DNA of 64,000 nucleotides, taken from the NCBI RefSeq assembly GCF_023168145.1, contig NZ_BQYK01000003.1, positions 438,114 to 502,113 on the forward strand, in the 5' to 3' direction. A program made the translations under genes and the position numbers. The notes below the pieces were generated by a model. It searched no databases, was not told the origin of the DNA, and worked only from the letters and a program-made list of their open reading frames with translations. Source of the stretch: Sporosarcina sp. NCCP-2222 (lineage in GTDB: Bacteria; Bacillota; Bacilli; Bacillales_A; Planococcaceae). How positions within the stretch are numbered: the first letter of the stretch is position 1; each line of letters begins with the position of its first letter. Below are positions 40,385 through 49,273 of the stretch, piece by piece.

Positions 40385-41392
40385 TTATTCATTCTTCATT
40401 TTCTTGGACCGTTTCAAAAACTTCTGGTAAATAGGTGTCAATGATTTAGGTGTCAGTTCGATATCGTTTTCGTGCGCATATTTGACTGCTTGTCCTAACG
40501 CAATTGTCATGGCACCTGCCACGCTGGCACCCGCCACCATACCTGCTCCGGGAATGATTTTGACAATCTGCCGAAATACCGTCTTTCCAATATTCCCAAC
40601 GATCGTTGCGATAATCAGTTCCTTGGCATTATCTTTTGATATCGGCTTTCCATACAAAGTAGAGAGCTTGAGCATTAGGCTCACTTGCAGTGCGGTGAGC
40701 GGAACAAAATCCGATCCGGGAATCGGAACCGCTCCAATGGTTGCTGCCGAGGCCCCAGCCCCGAATATCCACCGATTCGCAACTGAAGATTTATCAGCCA
40801 TGTTGGCGGCCATTAAAATGTCCTTTTTTTTTGACTCCAATATGTCCAGCACTTCTTTTTGGAGCAAGCCGATATTCTCACCGGTACGAGAGGAAATCGG
40901 TGTAACGACATAGTCGAAATCTGTATGCTGTTTAATATAGTTGACGAGTGTAGGAATATCATCTGCCGCGTCGATTTTATTGAGAACTAGAATTATATCC
41001 TTGTTCACTTTCGCAATTTTCTTCAATGAAGTAAGCTCTGTTTCAGATAATACGGTCCCCGCTGCATTCAGGAAAAACAAGATGACATCCGCCTCTTTAT
41101 AAAACTTCATCGTTTCAGCAGAATGTTCGCTATAAATATCATCTAGACCTGGCGTATCTACAAAAATAATCTTCTCCCGGTACACAAACTTTTTAATCTC
41201 CTGGGTTTCACCGGGTTTCGCTCCCACTTGCGCCACTTCAGCGCCCATCAGCCTGTTAATTGTCGAGGACTTCCCTGCATTGACATCTCCTATCAATGCG
41301 ATGAGAACTTCCCGCTCCAATTGATCATTAATTTCCTCTGATTTCTCTTTGAAGAGTTGATCAAACTCTTCATCCGAAAGCCAGTCCTTCAT
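40385..41392 (-). CDS. Era-like GTPase with C-terminal DUF697 domain
   Basis: About 335 residues. G1 is GDVNAGKSS near residue 36, G2 the T of the PGETQEI loop, G3 DTPG, G4 NKID, then a helical hydrophobic region (ASAATIGAVPIPGSDFVPLTALQVSLML, and VAGASVAGAMTIALGQ) of DUF697 type, suited to membrane association. Members of this group (YcjX/YcjF-, Era-like) are stress- or membrane-related; function unknown. ATG 41392 is chosen because AAAGGTG is 6 bases upstream, the GTG before it being part of that site. Confidence 0.85.
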   Translation of the reverse strand: MKDWLSDEEFDQLFKEKSEEINDQLEREVLIALIGDVNAGKSSTINRLMGAEVAQVGAKPGETQEIKKFVYREKIIFVDTPGLDDIYSEHSAETMKFYKEADVILFFLNAAGTVLSETELTSLKKIAKVNKDIILVLNKIDAADDIPTLVNYIKQHTDFDYVVTPISSRTGENIGLLQKEVLDILESKKKDILMAANMADKSSVANRWIFGAGASAATIGAVPIPGSDFVPLTALQVSLMLKLSTLYGKPISKDNAKELIIATIVGNIGKTVFRQIVKIIPGAGMVAGASVAGAMTIALGQAVKYAHENDIELTPKSLTPIYQKFLKRSKKMKNE

Positions 41393-41532
41393 TCCAATCA
41401 CCTTTTTCTTTGCTTGTTATGTACGTATACGATTCCCCATGTCAATTGGATTCACACTTTATTTTCTACTCTTTCCTGCATCCTCTGTAACTTTCTTTGG
41501 GCAATAAAGTCTAATGAACAAAAGGTGGTGTC

Positions 41533-41982
41533 ATGATGGCAAGACAAATGTTCATCCTCATAAGTTTTCTAATCATCCTTATGCTGTTTGGCTGTCAGCA
41601 AACCGAACCGGTTCAACATCCCACGAATCAGCTCCCAACTATGAAAGTACGAATCGGTGAAGAGACTTTTAGTACTGCAAGGGGAGGTTATTGCTGGACG
41701 GACGGAAATCAATCCGAATGTACTGATGCTTCCGGAAATCCGTTTGATTATGAAAATAGCGCACCACCAATCGAAGCAGAACCAGGGAGCGAGTTCGAAC
41801 TACTCTTCTCTGAAACGCCATCCTCTATTTCGGTAGACTGGGTGAATAATCTTGAACACGAGACGCTTTCAGAGCGGTCCTCATTCTCCACTCCTTCTAA
41901 ACCTGGAACATATGGATATTCCGTTCACGCAAATTGGAATCAGGGAGATGTGACATTTCATTTTATCTTGCTTATCAAATGA
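41533..41982 (+). CDS. Predicted lipoprotein, unrecognised
   Basis: A 149-residue protein with a lipobox LMLFGC. The mature domain (about 120 residues) contains Cys-rich GGYCWTDGNQSECTD and a final YSVHANWNQGDVTFHFILLI, a beta-rich pattern that may hold a disulfide. No family recognised. Start is ATG 41533 or 41536 after AAAGGTGG. Divergent from the GTPase gene. Confidence 0.72.
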   Translation: MMARQMFILISFLIILMLFGCQQTEPVQHPTNQLPTMKVRIGEETFSTARGGYCWTDGNQSECTDASGNPFDYENSAPPIEAEPGSEFELLFSETPSSISVDWVNNLEHETLSERSSFSTPSKPGTYGYSVHANWNQGDVTFHFILLIK

Positions 41983-42153
41983 TTTGAGCCGAATGTCTTT
42001 TGTAACGGGTTTGAGAAAACAATAACAACAGCGTGTTAGGATATGAATCGTTGATCCTTTGTTTGCTGTTGCAATATGTTATTCGGCAGTGTCTGCTACT
42101 ACTCTATAAGACGAAAACCAACACTAAATGTAAATTTTACAGTCGAGGAGGAG

Positions 42154-42612
42154 TTGAAAATTAGGAAAATTGCTGTCATAGCATCATTTTTAGCTATAGG
42201 AATACTATTTGCAGCTAGCTCTGAAAAAGATAAAAAATTTCCAAATAACAACAACCAAGAAATGGTTGAAGAAGAAGGAGAATTAACGAGAGCTGAAGTT
42301 CAAGAAGTGAATGAGGAAGAAAATCCGGTGGATGTAGTGACAATCACTGACCCCTCCAAATTAAATAAGATTAAAAAATCTTTTCAAAATGTAAAGTGGG
42401 AACCAAATGTACAAGCAGAAATGGCAAGGGAACAAGATGTAATCGTTACACTGTTTTATTCTACCGATAAAAACACTCCCGAGAGACGTTATGAATATCG
42501 AATTTGGTTTGAGGTTAAAACAGCTACCATTATCAGCAATAAGGAAAGTGAAGGCTTCGGCAGCTTAGATTGGGAAAATACTCAAAACCTTAAAAATGCC
42601 TTGGCAAATTAA
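42154..42612 (+). CDS. Small exported or membrane-anchored protein, unrecognised
   Basis: About 152 residues: IRKIAVIASFLAIGILFAASSEK is a signal anchor, an acidic linker follows, then a small domain from VTITDPSKLNKIKKSF to FEVKTATIISNKESEGFGSLDW. No family recognised. The start is unclear: TTG 42154 is only 0-3 bases behind the GAGGAGG site, whereas the in-frame ATT at 42160 is 6-9 bases behind it. A terminator follows the stop. Confidence 0.65.
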   Translation: MKIRKIAVIASFLAIGILFAASSEKDKKFPNNNNQEMVEEEGELTRAEVQEVNEEENPVDVVTITDPSKLNKIKKSFQNVKWEPNVQAEMAREQDVIVTLFYSTDKNTPERRYEYRIWFEVKTATIISNKESEGFGSLDWENTQNLKNALAN

Positions 42613-42625
42613 TTTCTTTATTTTA

Positions 42626-42664
42626 CAAGAAAGCGCTCATAAAAAAATCTGAGCGCTTTTTCTT
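42626..42664 (+). terminator. Intrinsic terminator
   Basis: 10-bp stem AAAGCGCTCA / TGAGCGCTTT with A-rich loop and T run; closes the preceding small gene. Confidence 0.87.
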
Positions 42665-42725
42665 GGTTTTATAAAGCTATTTAACTGTTGAAACATATGC
42701 AATCAAATCAGTCTGAAGCACTTGC

Positions 42726-45041
42726 TTAGGGGGTTGTCGACTCATCCTTCAATAAGGTCCTTGAGTAAAGCAAGCCGACAATACCGACGACAATAAATAA
42801 AATGGCACGGATGAATAGTGAGATGCTTGCCATATCAACGATGAACAGTTTGAGCAGGCTAAACCCGACTATAATTGCCCCAAGAATTTTGACAACCTTC
42901 CAATTCATGACTTTTCCGATGCTGAAAGAGATGAACGCAAAAGCCATTAGCAGGAATGTATGAACAAAAAGGATGTATTCCCATTCCCACTCGTAGCCGA
43001 ACGCAATCGTTAAGTACCATTTATTCAAGAAGATAAAATACAAGACTTGCATTGTGACAGCCAATGCCGGAACTACCTTTTTGAACCGCTCAGGCTTGAA
43101 ATAGAATTTCCCTTTTAAGATTGTCCGGAACAGATAGGATAAGCAAATGACGTAGACTATCTGGACAAACAGATTCAACCATAATCCATCAGTATTTGAG
43201 AAGTTCGTCAAGTTAAACAACAAGACAAACAATCCCAAAAGGAGTAATTCAATGACTGCCGCATGCGCCAAATAAATTCCGCGATGCCATTTAACAAAAC
43301 TGAACGTGATAACCATTGCGATTAAAAAAGCAAAGAAAAAGATATGCATGCTAGTTACCATATTAAAATCAAATGCAGTGATCAACAAGTTTGCCATATA
43401 ACCGACATAGATGAGCAAAACCAACTGTCCTGCAATGAAACTGATGTTGAGTAGCTTTTCTTGCCCCTTCAAGATGGAAGGTACATTCTGAGTCAATGAA
43501 TAAAAAATTAAGACGATCGTATAGATAAAAATGGCCCAAATGAGATTTTCGATGGATACAAATGAATCAATATGGATTACGGTTAAAACCGCCAGCGCCA
43601 CGATACTATAAGCAAAAGCTCCGATGACCATCAAACGGATGGTGTCGAACCGAATACCAAGCCAAAGTCCGAGTGTTGCAATAACAAGCATCAGCGTCAA
43701 TTGAATGAGTGGTTCATCCAACCGGAATGAGAGAACCATTACGCTCGCAGCTATGATCGAAATTGCAGTAAAGATGCTCATTCCAAGGTTTTCACCCTTT
43801 TTGTAAGCGATTGCCGCTAGTATGCTGTAGAGTACAACTAAGAATCCATAGACAGCCAAACGCAATTCATACTCTAAAATCGCTACCCAAAATAACATAA
43901 CGGCCGCATTGGCATAGAGCATAATTTCACTAGATACTGCTTTTTTGCTGAGCCCTCTCATATACGACACAAGCAACACAATGTGTTGAACCAAAACGGT
44001 GAGCACGATGATATTCTTGTCGACAAAGAGGATATTCATAACCGTAAAGATGACGAGCGTCAGGTGGTACAAACTAAAGGAGACATAGAACGAATACGTA
44101 TGCCCCTGCTTCAATGAAATGTAGAACAATGAGATAAACAACAATAACAGATAGATGGCGAACTGAATTGTGGTCGCATTCGTGTCCTCTAATAGGAAAG
44201 GAAGAAGAAAACCCGCGATGGCAGAGAACATCGTCAGCGTTTCGGATTTGAGTCGGCTAGATAACCAAAGGCCTGCAGCAATATAAGCGACAGCAATTAG
44301 GAATGCCACGATGTATGGAAAATACCCATAGAGATGATGTGCAGCAAATGTAGTTAATATGCCGAGTGCGATAAAACCACCTAATAATGTGAGCCCAAAC
44401 GGAGCACGGGAGTTTTGAATGTTTCTCATTCCTGCATAATAGAGAAGTGCTGTTCCGGCATAACCAAGGAGAATGCGCACCCAATCCGTTATCCAACCAT
44501 TATCAAACGCAACTTTCAGTCCCCACAGGACACCTAACAGCAAGATGAACATAAAAACTCTTGGCAGCCAAAGACCGAGCATTCTTTCTAAATTGAAATC
44601 CGACTTCTCCGGCTTTTCGGCTGGTTGCGCCTGTGACTGAGTGAGCATTTCAGGCGGTTGCATTTCCGTTGATGATACGTTCTGTGGTGAAATTCCAGTT
44701 AGCCGTCCTGGCCCTGAATGCACAGTTTCCCCATGGATCTCTTCTGAAACTGGTTCAACGGCCTTCTCGTGAGTCTCCAACGGAACAGATGGTTGGTTAT
44801 GCATGATGTTTACAGGTTCTGCTGACTTGGCTAGTTCTACTGGTTCCGCTGACTTAAATGATTTTACCCGCTCTTCTAGTCCCGTTGGTTCTGCTGGTTG
44901 GAGTGGATCTTCTGCTTCGACTGGTTCTTCTGCTTCGATTGATTGACTGCTTTCCTTCTCAGCCAATTCTTTTTTTAAGTGCAGTAATTCCTCCTCCAAC
45001 TCAGACATTCTTTTTTGAATCCCATCGAAATCCTTGGACAA
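42726..45041 (-). CDS. Large DUF2339 membrane protein
   Basis: A 771-residue protein. Residues 1-30 are a coiled coil (MSELEEELLHLKKELAEKE). Residues 35-150 are a Glu/Pro-rich linker with repeats of AEPV- type (KSAEPVELAKSAEPV). From residue 155 on there are about 24 hydrophobic helices starting at LGLWLPRVFMFILLLGVLWGLKVAFDNGWI, the DUF2339 core. Function unknown; the architecture suggests a cell-envelope sensor or transporter. TTG 45041 has AAAGGGGTG upstream. Its N-terminal repeats make it prone to length variation. Confidence 0.87.
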   Translation of the reverse strand: MSKDFDGIQKRMSELEEELLHLKKELAEKESSQSIEAEEPVEAEDPLQPAEPTGLEERVKSFKSAEPVELAKSAEPVNIMHNQPSVPLETHEKAVEPVSEEIHGETVHSGPGRLTGISPQNVSSTEMQPPEMLTQSQAQPAEKPEKSDFNLERMLGLWLPRVFMFILLLGVLWGLKVAFDNGWITDWVRILLGYAGTALLYYAGMRNIQNSRAPFGLTLLGGFIALGILTTFAAHHLYGYFPYIVAFLIAVAYIAAGLWLSSRLKSETLTMFSAIAGFLLPFLLEDTNATTIQFAIYLLLLFISLFYISLKQGHTYSFYVSFSLYHLTLVIFTVMNILFVDKNIIVLTVLVQHIVLLVSYMRGLSKKAVSSEIMLYANAAVMLFWVAILEYELRLAVYGFLVVLYSILAAIAYKKGENLGMSIFTAISIIAASVMVLSFRLDEPLIQLTLMLVIATLGLWLGIRFDTIRLMVIGAFAYSIVALAVLTVIHIDSFVSIENLIWAIFIYTIVLIFYSLTQNVPSILKGQEKLLNISFIAGQLVLLIYVGYMANLLITAFDFNMVTSMHIFFFAFLIAMVITFSFVKWHRGIYLAHAAVIELLLLGLFVLLFNLTNFSNTDGLWLNLFVQIVYVICLSYLFRTILKGKFYFKPERFKKVVPALAVTMQVLYFIFLNKWYLTIAFGYEWEWEYILFVHTFLLMAFAFISFSIGKVMNWKVVKILGAIIVGFSLLKLFIVDMASISLFIRAILFIVVGIVGLLYSRTLLKDESTTP

Positions 45042-45303
45042 TTGTTACACCCCTTTACTGTGTAGTTAACATGTCTGCTGATGACCGTACATATCATTGA
45101 AAAAGTGAATAGAGAACGTTTAGCCGAACTCTATAAAATGGCTGAAATTATTGTATCACAATCTTCCAATTTATTATGTTATTAACTAACAAACTAGTAT
45201 TTTAGTAACTGCAATTGTTCTGCATCACATTCTAAAAGCATGTTTGAAGTGAGTCAGCCAACCATACTAAATGACTAGTAAACTTTCGAAATCGCCATAT
45301 ACA
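45042..45303. other. Intergenic region between the DUF2339 gene and cotJC
   Basis: About 260 AT-rich bases holding the ribosome binding site (and presumably promoter) of the DUF2339 gene. No ORF or repeat was found in it. Confidence 0.4.
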
Positions 45304-45340
45304 TAAAAAATGTGCAGACAATTGATAGCATTGTCTACAC
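45304..45340 (-). terminator. Intrinsic terminator of the cotJ operon
   Basis: 11-bp stem GTGTAGACAAT / ATTGTCTGCAC (one G-T) with T-rich tail on the minus strand; about 35 bases after the cotJC stop. Confidence 0.82.
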
Positions 45341-45373
45341 TAAGGGCTTTTTTATCATAACCGAAGACTATGG

Positions 45374-45943
45374 TTAGAAAAACTTCTTCCGGTCCCGTTC
45401 TTCTTTTAAGATTTCAACCGATTCTCTAAATCTCAGAGAATGTACATTTTCCCGCTCGCGCAAGAAACGCAGCGAATCGTTTAGCGATGTATCATCTGAC
45501 ACATCAATGATCCATTGGTAAGTGGCTCTGGCTTTCTCTTCTGCTGCGATGTCTTCATAGAGGTCCGCTATTGGGTCGCCCTTTGCTTGGATATAGGTTG
45601 CGGTGAAAGGAACATTACCAGCATTCTCATAAAAAAGATCGTGCCCATGGTTTACAAAATGCGCACCGAGACCAGCTTCCACCAATTGTTCAGGTGTTGC
45701 GTCTTTTGTCAGTTTATATATCATCGTTGCAATCATTTCAAGATGAGAAAATTCTTCCGTGGCAATATCATTTAACACACCGATTACCTTGTCAGGAACC
45801 GTATAACGCTGATTCATATACCGAAGTGCAGCAGCAAGCTCCCCGTCCGCACCTCCATATTGCTCCATTAAATACCTCGCTAGCTTTGGATTGCATGTGT
45901 CCACTTTGACCGGGTAAAGTAGTTTCTTTTCATAAACCCACAT
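45374..45943 (-). CDS. cotJC: Spore coat protein CotJC (manganese-catalase family)
   Basis: A 189-residue manganese-catalase-fold protein of the spore coat. YGGADGELAAALRYMNQRYTV, IATEEFSHLEMIATMIYKLT (E-x-x-H ligands) and IAAEEKARATYQWIIDVSDD carry the dinuclear metal ligands. It is shorter than soluble Mn catalases, the usual CotJC size. Third gene of cotJABC, transcribed in the mother cell. AAAGGGG precedes the ATG. Confidence 0.94.
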   Translation of the reverse strand: MWVYEKKLLYPVKVDTCNPKLARYLMEQYGGADGELAAALRYMNQRYTVPDKVIGVLNDIATEEFSHLEMIATMIYKLTKDATPEQLVEAGLGAHFVNHGHDLFYENAGNVPFTATYIQAKGDPIADLYEDIAAEEKARATYQWIIDVSDDTSLNDSLRFLRERENVHSLRFRESVEILKEERDRKKFF

Positions 45944-45958
45944 ATCGGTCCCCTTTCT

Positions 45959-46228
45959 TCACCTTTGCCATGGCCATGGAGTCTGATTCCAACGCCAGCC
46001 GGCTTCAATTGCCTGTTCAGTCGGGATGGAAGCCAGAGAGAGCGGACCGTATCGACTTTCGTACTGATGCCTGATCTTTGAAGCCCGCTTGATCGCCTCT
46101 CTCCACTGATCCAAGGCATCCTGATCGTCGGGATGAGTGTCAGTATAGAGGGTTAATTCCACAACGACAAAATCAGCTTCCTGCAGTTGCAGCATCAGTG
46201 CGCGTTCCTCTTCAAACGCAGGATTCAC
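45959..46228 (-). CDS. cotJB: Spore coat protein CotJB
   Basis: An 89-residue helical protein with LQEADFVVVELTLYTDTHPDDQDALDQW, the CotJB hallmark, and a C-terminal GWRWNQTPWPWQ. It binds CotJA/CotJC in coat assembly. GTG start overlaps the cotJA stop (GTGA), so it is translationally coupled. Confidence 0.94.
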   Translation of the reverse strand: MNPAFEEERALMLQLQEADFVVVELTLYTDTHPDDQDALDQWREAIKRASKIRHQYESRYGPLSLASIPTEQAIEAGWRWNQTPWPWQR

Positions 46229-46443
46229 GATATTCCCTCCTCCCGTGAAAATCCATCAACTAAAGCTGGCCAAAGAGAACCTTGGAATAATGCTTGAGCC
46301 GGGGTATATTGCGGAAGACCCGGCGGCTGGAAATTCATGAAAACTTGGGGAGGCAAGACAAACTTCTTAACGAGAATCGGTGGACAAGGATCTAAAGGTG
46401 AAACATAGGGCCTGTAACTTCCCCGGAAAGACGGGTGCTCCAA
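46225..46443 (-). CDS. cotJA: Spore coat associated protein CotJA
   Basis: A 72-residue protein with YVSPLDPCPPILVKKFVLPPQVFMNFQPPGLPQYTPAQALFQGSLWPAL, the complete CotJA motif. The TTG at 46443 is preferred: GAGGAG is 7 bases upstream; the GTG at 46458 would precede that site. First gene of cotJABC, under a sigma-E-like promoter in B. subtilis. Confidence 0.9.
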   Translation of the reverse strand: MEHPSFRGSYRPYVSPLDPCPPILVKKFVLPPQVFMNFQPPGLPQYTPAQALFQGSLWPALVDGFSREEGIS

Positions 46444-46461
46444 ATCATCACTCCTCACGCT

Positions 46462-46491
46462 ATCGTATGCAGGCAGTGCATGTCTGATTCA
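46462..46491 (-). promoter_or_regulatory. Candidate sigma-E promoter of cotJABC
   Basis: Minus strand: TGAATCA-like -35 at 46491-46485 and CATACGAT at 46469-46462, 15 bases apart. The -10 differs from the sigma-E consensus CATACAAT in one base. The -35 is weak. Confidence 0.4.
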
Positions 46492-46512
46492 CCCGCCCAA
46501 GCTGCGGACAAT

Positions 46513-47046
46513 CTAATTTTTTACTTTGCTCATCATCTTTTTAATGATCCTAATTTGGCCCCGGTGGCTTAGCTCGTCCTCAAAGACATGGAACCATTTG
46601 AAATAGTTATTGGCTGGGAGATCCCACCAAAACGACTGCTGTTCAAATAGCCAGGAATCTGGCAATTTCTTAAATGTCTCGATGGTGTGCTGTCTTGTTT
46701 CTTCCAAGGCAGCCAAATAGTACTCGATTGAATTTCCTTTTATCTGTTCACGGGCTGGCGCTCCTAAATCCATGGCGGGATTCACCAATTGAATATCCTC
46801 CTCCGTAAAATCCCGGTTTTCAAATGTCATGATTTGATAAGCCTTTTCCACAGACACCATATGGGCAAGCAGCATGCCGATCGAATTGGCATCATCGTCA
46901 TATAAATAATCAAGTTCTTCTACCGTCAATCCTTGTACTTCGTCTAACGTTGTATCCCTTGTATAATTCATCATGGAAACCAGCTTGCTGAATTCTTCAG
47001 TTAATCCATCTTTTTTATCAATCAATAATAGAGTTTCATCTTTCAA
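46513..47046 (-). CDS. DinB family protein
   Basis: A 177-residue four-helix-bundle protein. LLAHMVSVEKAYQ and WFHVFEDELSHRGQIRIIKK supply the three-His metal site pattern typical of DinB/DUF664 proteins, which in Bacilli are often thiol-dependent transferases (bacillithiol). TTG at 47046 follows AAGGAGAG. Downstream of an aminoglycoside-kinase-like gene on the same strand. Confidence 0.85.
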   Translation of the reverse strand: MKDETLLLIDKKDGLTEEFSKLVSMMNYTRDTTLDEVQGLTVEELDYLYDDDANSIGMLLAHMVSVEKAYQIMTFENRDFTEEDIQLVNPAMDLGAPAREQIKGNSIEYYLAALEETRQHTIETFKKLPDSWLFEQQSFWWDLPANNYFKWFHVFEDELSHRGQIRIIKKMMSKVKN

Positions 47047-47063
47047 TTACGTTCTCTCCTTTT

Positions 47064-47987
47064 TTATAAAGTGATCGCATTGATCCGCTTTTCTTCAAGC
47101 AACTCATTGAACCAGACAGCGCATTGATAAGTATCTTGCCAATCGGACTGATCTTCTATTGCCCAGCAGGCATATAAGGTAGACAAACCAACAGCAGTTT
47201 CCAGCAACCGGATTTGATCGATGTGCAATTCCTCACTGATGCGATTGACGCGGTACTCAAGCAGCGTACGAGGATCCGGTTTCTCCATCAAATGATTGAT
47301 CATAAACGAAACCAAATCGAAGCATGGATCACCGCCTACCCCTTTCGGATCGATTGCTAACCAGCCCCGCTCCTCAGAATAGAGGATGTTCTCATGATGT
47401 AAATCGCCATGCAGAAGCTCATGCCGCTCGGGTTCCTCCATGTTTTTATAAATATATTCCTGAGCTCTGTTAATAAATTCTATCGGAATTTCCTGATTGC
47501 CGTTTGCCTGAGCTGCATAAGTAGTCAACGAACCCGCCCAATCTGTAATCATTGGGATCTGACGTTCAGTCGGTAATTCCCGGCGTATCGCTTTCCATGT
47601 ATCTAGAAAAATACGGACGACTTCTTCTTCGTCTAGCAGATCCGATAGCATCGTACCCGGCGATAGTCTTTCGAGAAGCATAACCCCTTCCTCCCGGTCC
47701 GCCTTTACTAATCTCGCACATCCCTTTCCATCGTACTGCCGGACGGTATCCATCTCATTCCGGCAATCAAAATTGGGAACCCCTAGTTTCAAGACGAAAG
47801 GCTGTCCCTGCGTATCCTCAACGAACAGTACGTAATTATAGGATAAATTCGTAAACGGCCCTTGGATGGTCAATCCCCATTGTTTCGCATAATGAGCGAC
47901 TTTCTCAGGTAGTGCTGCGAGCCATTTTTCACCTTCTTCCCGAAAACAACCAATAATTTTTTGTTGGAACTCAACAGGTATATCCAT
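47064..47987 (-). CDS. Aminoglycoside/hydroxyurea-type phosphotransferase (APH(6)-like)
   Basis: A 307-residue kinase-fold protein similar to streptomycin 6-kinase and the hydroxyurea-resistance kinase family. The catalytic loop is LLHGDLHHENILYS with the base Asp, and IDPKGVGGDPCFDLVSFM is the metal-binding segment. LGVPNFDCRNEMDTVRQYDG is typical of the family. It could phosphorylate an aminoglycoside or a natural metabolite; resistance cannot be inferred from sequence. AGGTGG precedes the ATG. Confidence 0.87.
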   Translation of the reverse strand: MDIPVEFQQKIIGCFREEGEKWLAALPEKVAHYAKQWGLTIQGPFTNLSYNYVLFVEDTQGQPFVLKLGVPNFDCRNEMDTVRQYDGKGCARLVKADREEGVMLLERLSPGTMLSDLLDEEEVVRIFLDTWKAIRRELPTERQIPMITDWAGSLTTYAAQANGNQEIPIEFINRAQEYIYKNMEEPERHELLHGDLHHENILYSEERGWLAIDPKGVGGDPCFDLVSFMINHLMEKPDPRTLLEYRVNRISEELHIDQIRLLETAVGLSTLYACWAIEDQSDWQDTYQCAVWFNELLEEKRINAITL

Positions 47988-48010
47988 AAAAATTTTTCCA
48001 CCTCTCGTAA

Positions 48011-48750
48011 TTAGGTTGAAGCTATTTTGTTTATAAAGCTCTCAACAATTTTTGAGTAGAGCAATGGCTGGTCTTGGTGCACAAGGTGGCCGGCAAAAGG
48101 AAGAACCGCTACATGAAAATTTTCGTTCCTCTTTGGGTACTCGATAACTCCCATTACTTCATGCGCTTTGTCTTCGCCTACCAGAAGAAGAGAAGGGCAC
48201 TGAATGGAGTGAATCTCGCCAGTTTCCTCAAAAGGATACCAATCCGTTTCGATTGATTCCTTTAAAAATTTCTTCCAATCGGACAGATGCAGCTGACTAA
48301 AGTATTGGACAATCTGCTCGTCCAAAAGCATAGCCACTTGGTTGGCTGCATCTTTTTCACATAAGACATTCCAATTATCCGGTCTTGTTGACGTGATGCC
48401 TGAGATAATCAAGCTGCTTAATCGGTCTAAATGAATCTTGGCGAACTTCAATCCGATTAACGCTCCTAACGAACATCCAATCAGATGCGCTTTTTCAATT
48501 CCTAAGCTATCATTCCTAAGCTATCCATTGTTTCGATTAAATCAGTGACACTATCGGAAAAGTAAGTGGAGAACGCTACATCTTGTACATAAGATTTCCC
48601 GTGGCCCCGCAAGTCCGGAGCATAGACTTTGTAGTGTCCCTTAAAATATTCTTGCTGAAATAAAAAATCCGTCTGTCCAGTTTGTAATCCGGTATGCAGA
48701 AAAACCAGAGATTCCTTGCCATCACCAGAGACGGTGAAGTGCAAGCGCAT
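48011..48750 (-). pseudogene. Alpha/beta hydrolase gene disrupted by a 14-bp tandem duplication
   Basis: The first 82 codons (from ATG 48750) read as an alpha/beta hydrolase: LHFTVSGDGKESLVFLHTG, DLRGHGKSY, then SLGM-IA-stop. The frame is then shifted. At 48498-48525 the 14-bp unit ATTCCTAAGCTATC occurs twice in exact tandem. Removing one copy restores one frame of 726 bases (241 residues plus stop) with the nucleophile elbow GCSLGA, ending with the catalytic-His region LPFAGHLVHQDQP. It is therefore a recent, reversible-looking disruption. Start has AAAGGG upstream. Two fragments can still be translated but neither is a full enzyme. Confidence 0.9.
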
Positions 48751-48754
48751 CGTA

Positions 48755-49270
48755 TTACCCTTTCTGCATCAAAATGCGATGATCCTTCCAACCATATGCA
48801 ATCTCCAGGAGCTCTTCCCCGCTAATCGTAATAGTTGTACTGTCGATGACCTCACCGCCGAGACGCTCATAAAATTGCTTGGAAGGATTCTTATCCAACA
48901 CCCAAACGAGCATGGAGGTAATACCCATTTGGTCCAACTCTTTTGATATCGCCCTAACGAGCTCGGAGCCAATGTTCTTTCCTTGTGCTTCCTCCAGCAA
49001 ATAAATTGCATACAATTCACCGGTATAATCAGCATATTTCCCGGATCGTTCTTTTCCACCTGTCGCAAACCCGACAATCTTCCCATTTTCATCCTCAGCG
49101 ACATATAATGGATTACCTCCGATCGCCCGGTTCCACATTTCGGCACGCTCTTCATACGATAAACTTTCAAGATAGGAATCCGGAACAATTCCTTTATATG
49201 TTGTGCGCCAACTGTCGACATGCACAGTCGCAATCCCTTCTGCATCTCCCTGCTGAGCTTTCCGTATCAT
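48755..49270 (-). CDS. GNAT acetyltransferase
   Basis: About 171 residues. N-terminal IRKAQQGDAEGIATVHVDSWRTTYKGIVPDSYLESLS is the PhnO/ElaA-like opening of a common group, the acetyl-CoA loop is EEAQGKNIGSELVRAI and the last strand has LDKNPSKQFYERLGG. ATG 49270 has GGGGGCGAG upstream. It is a few bases upstream of the disrupted hydrolase gene and probably co-transcribed. Substrate unknown. Confidence 0.87.
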   Translation of the reverse strand: MIRKAQQGDAEGIATVHVDSWRTTYKGIVPDSYLESLSYEERAEMWNRAIGGNPLYVAEDENGKIVGFATGGKERSGKYADYTGELYAIYLLEEAQGKNIGSELVRAISKELDQMGITSMLVWVLDKNPSKQFYERLGGEVIDSTTITISGEELLEIAYGWKDHRILMQKG

Positions 49271-49273
49271 CAA

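Noticed and set aside
41983-42153. Hairpin CAACAGC / GCTGTTG between two small genes as terminator
   Set aside because: Stem is interrupted and no T tract follows, so not called as a terminator.
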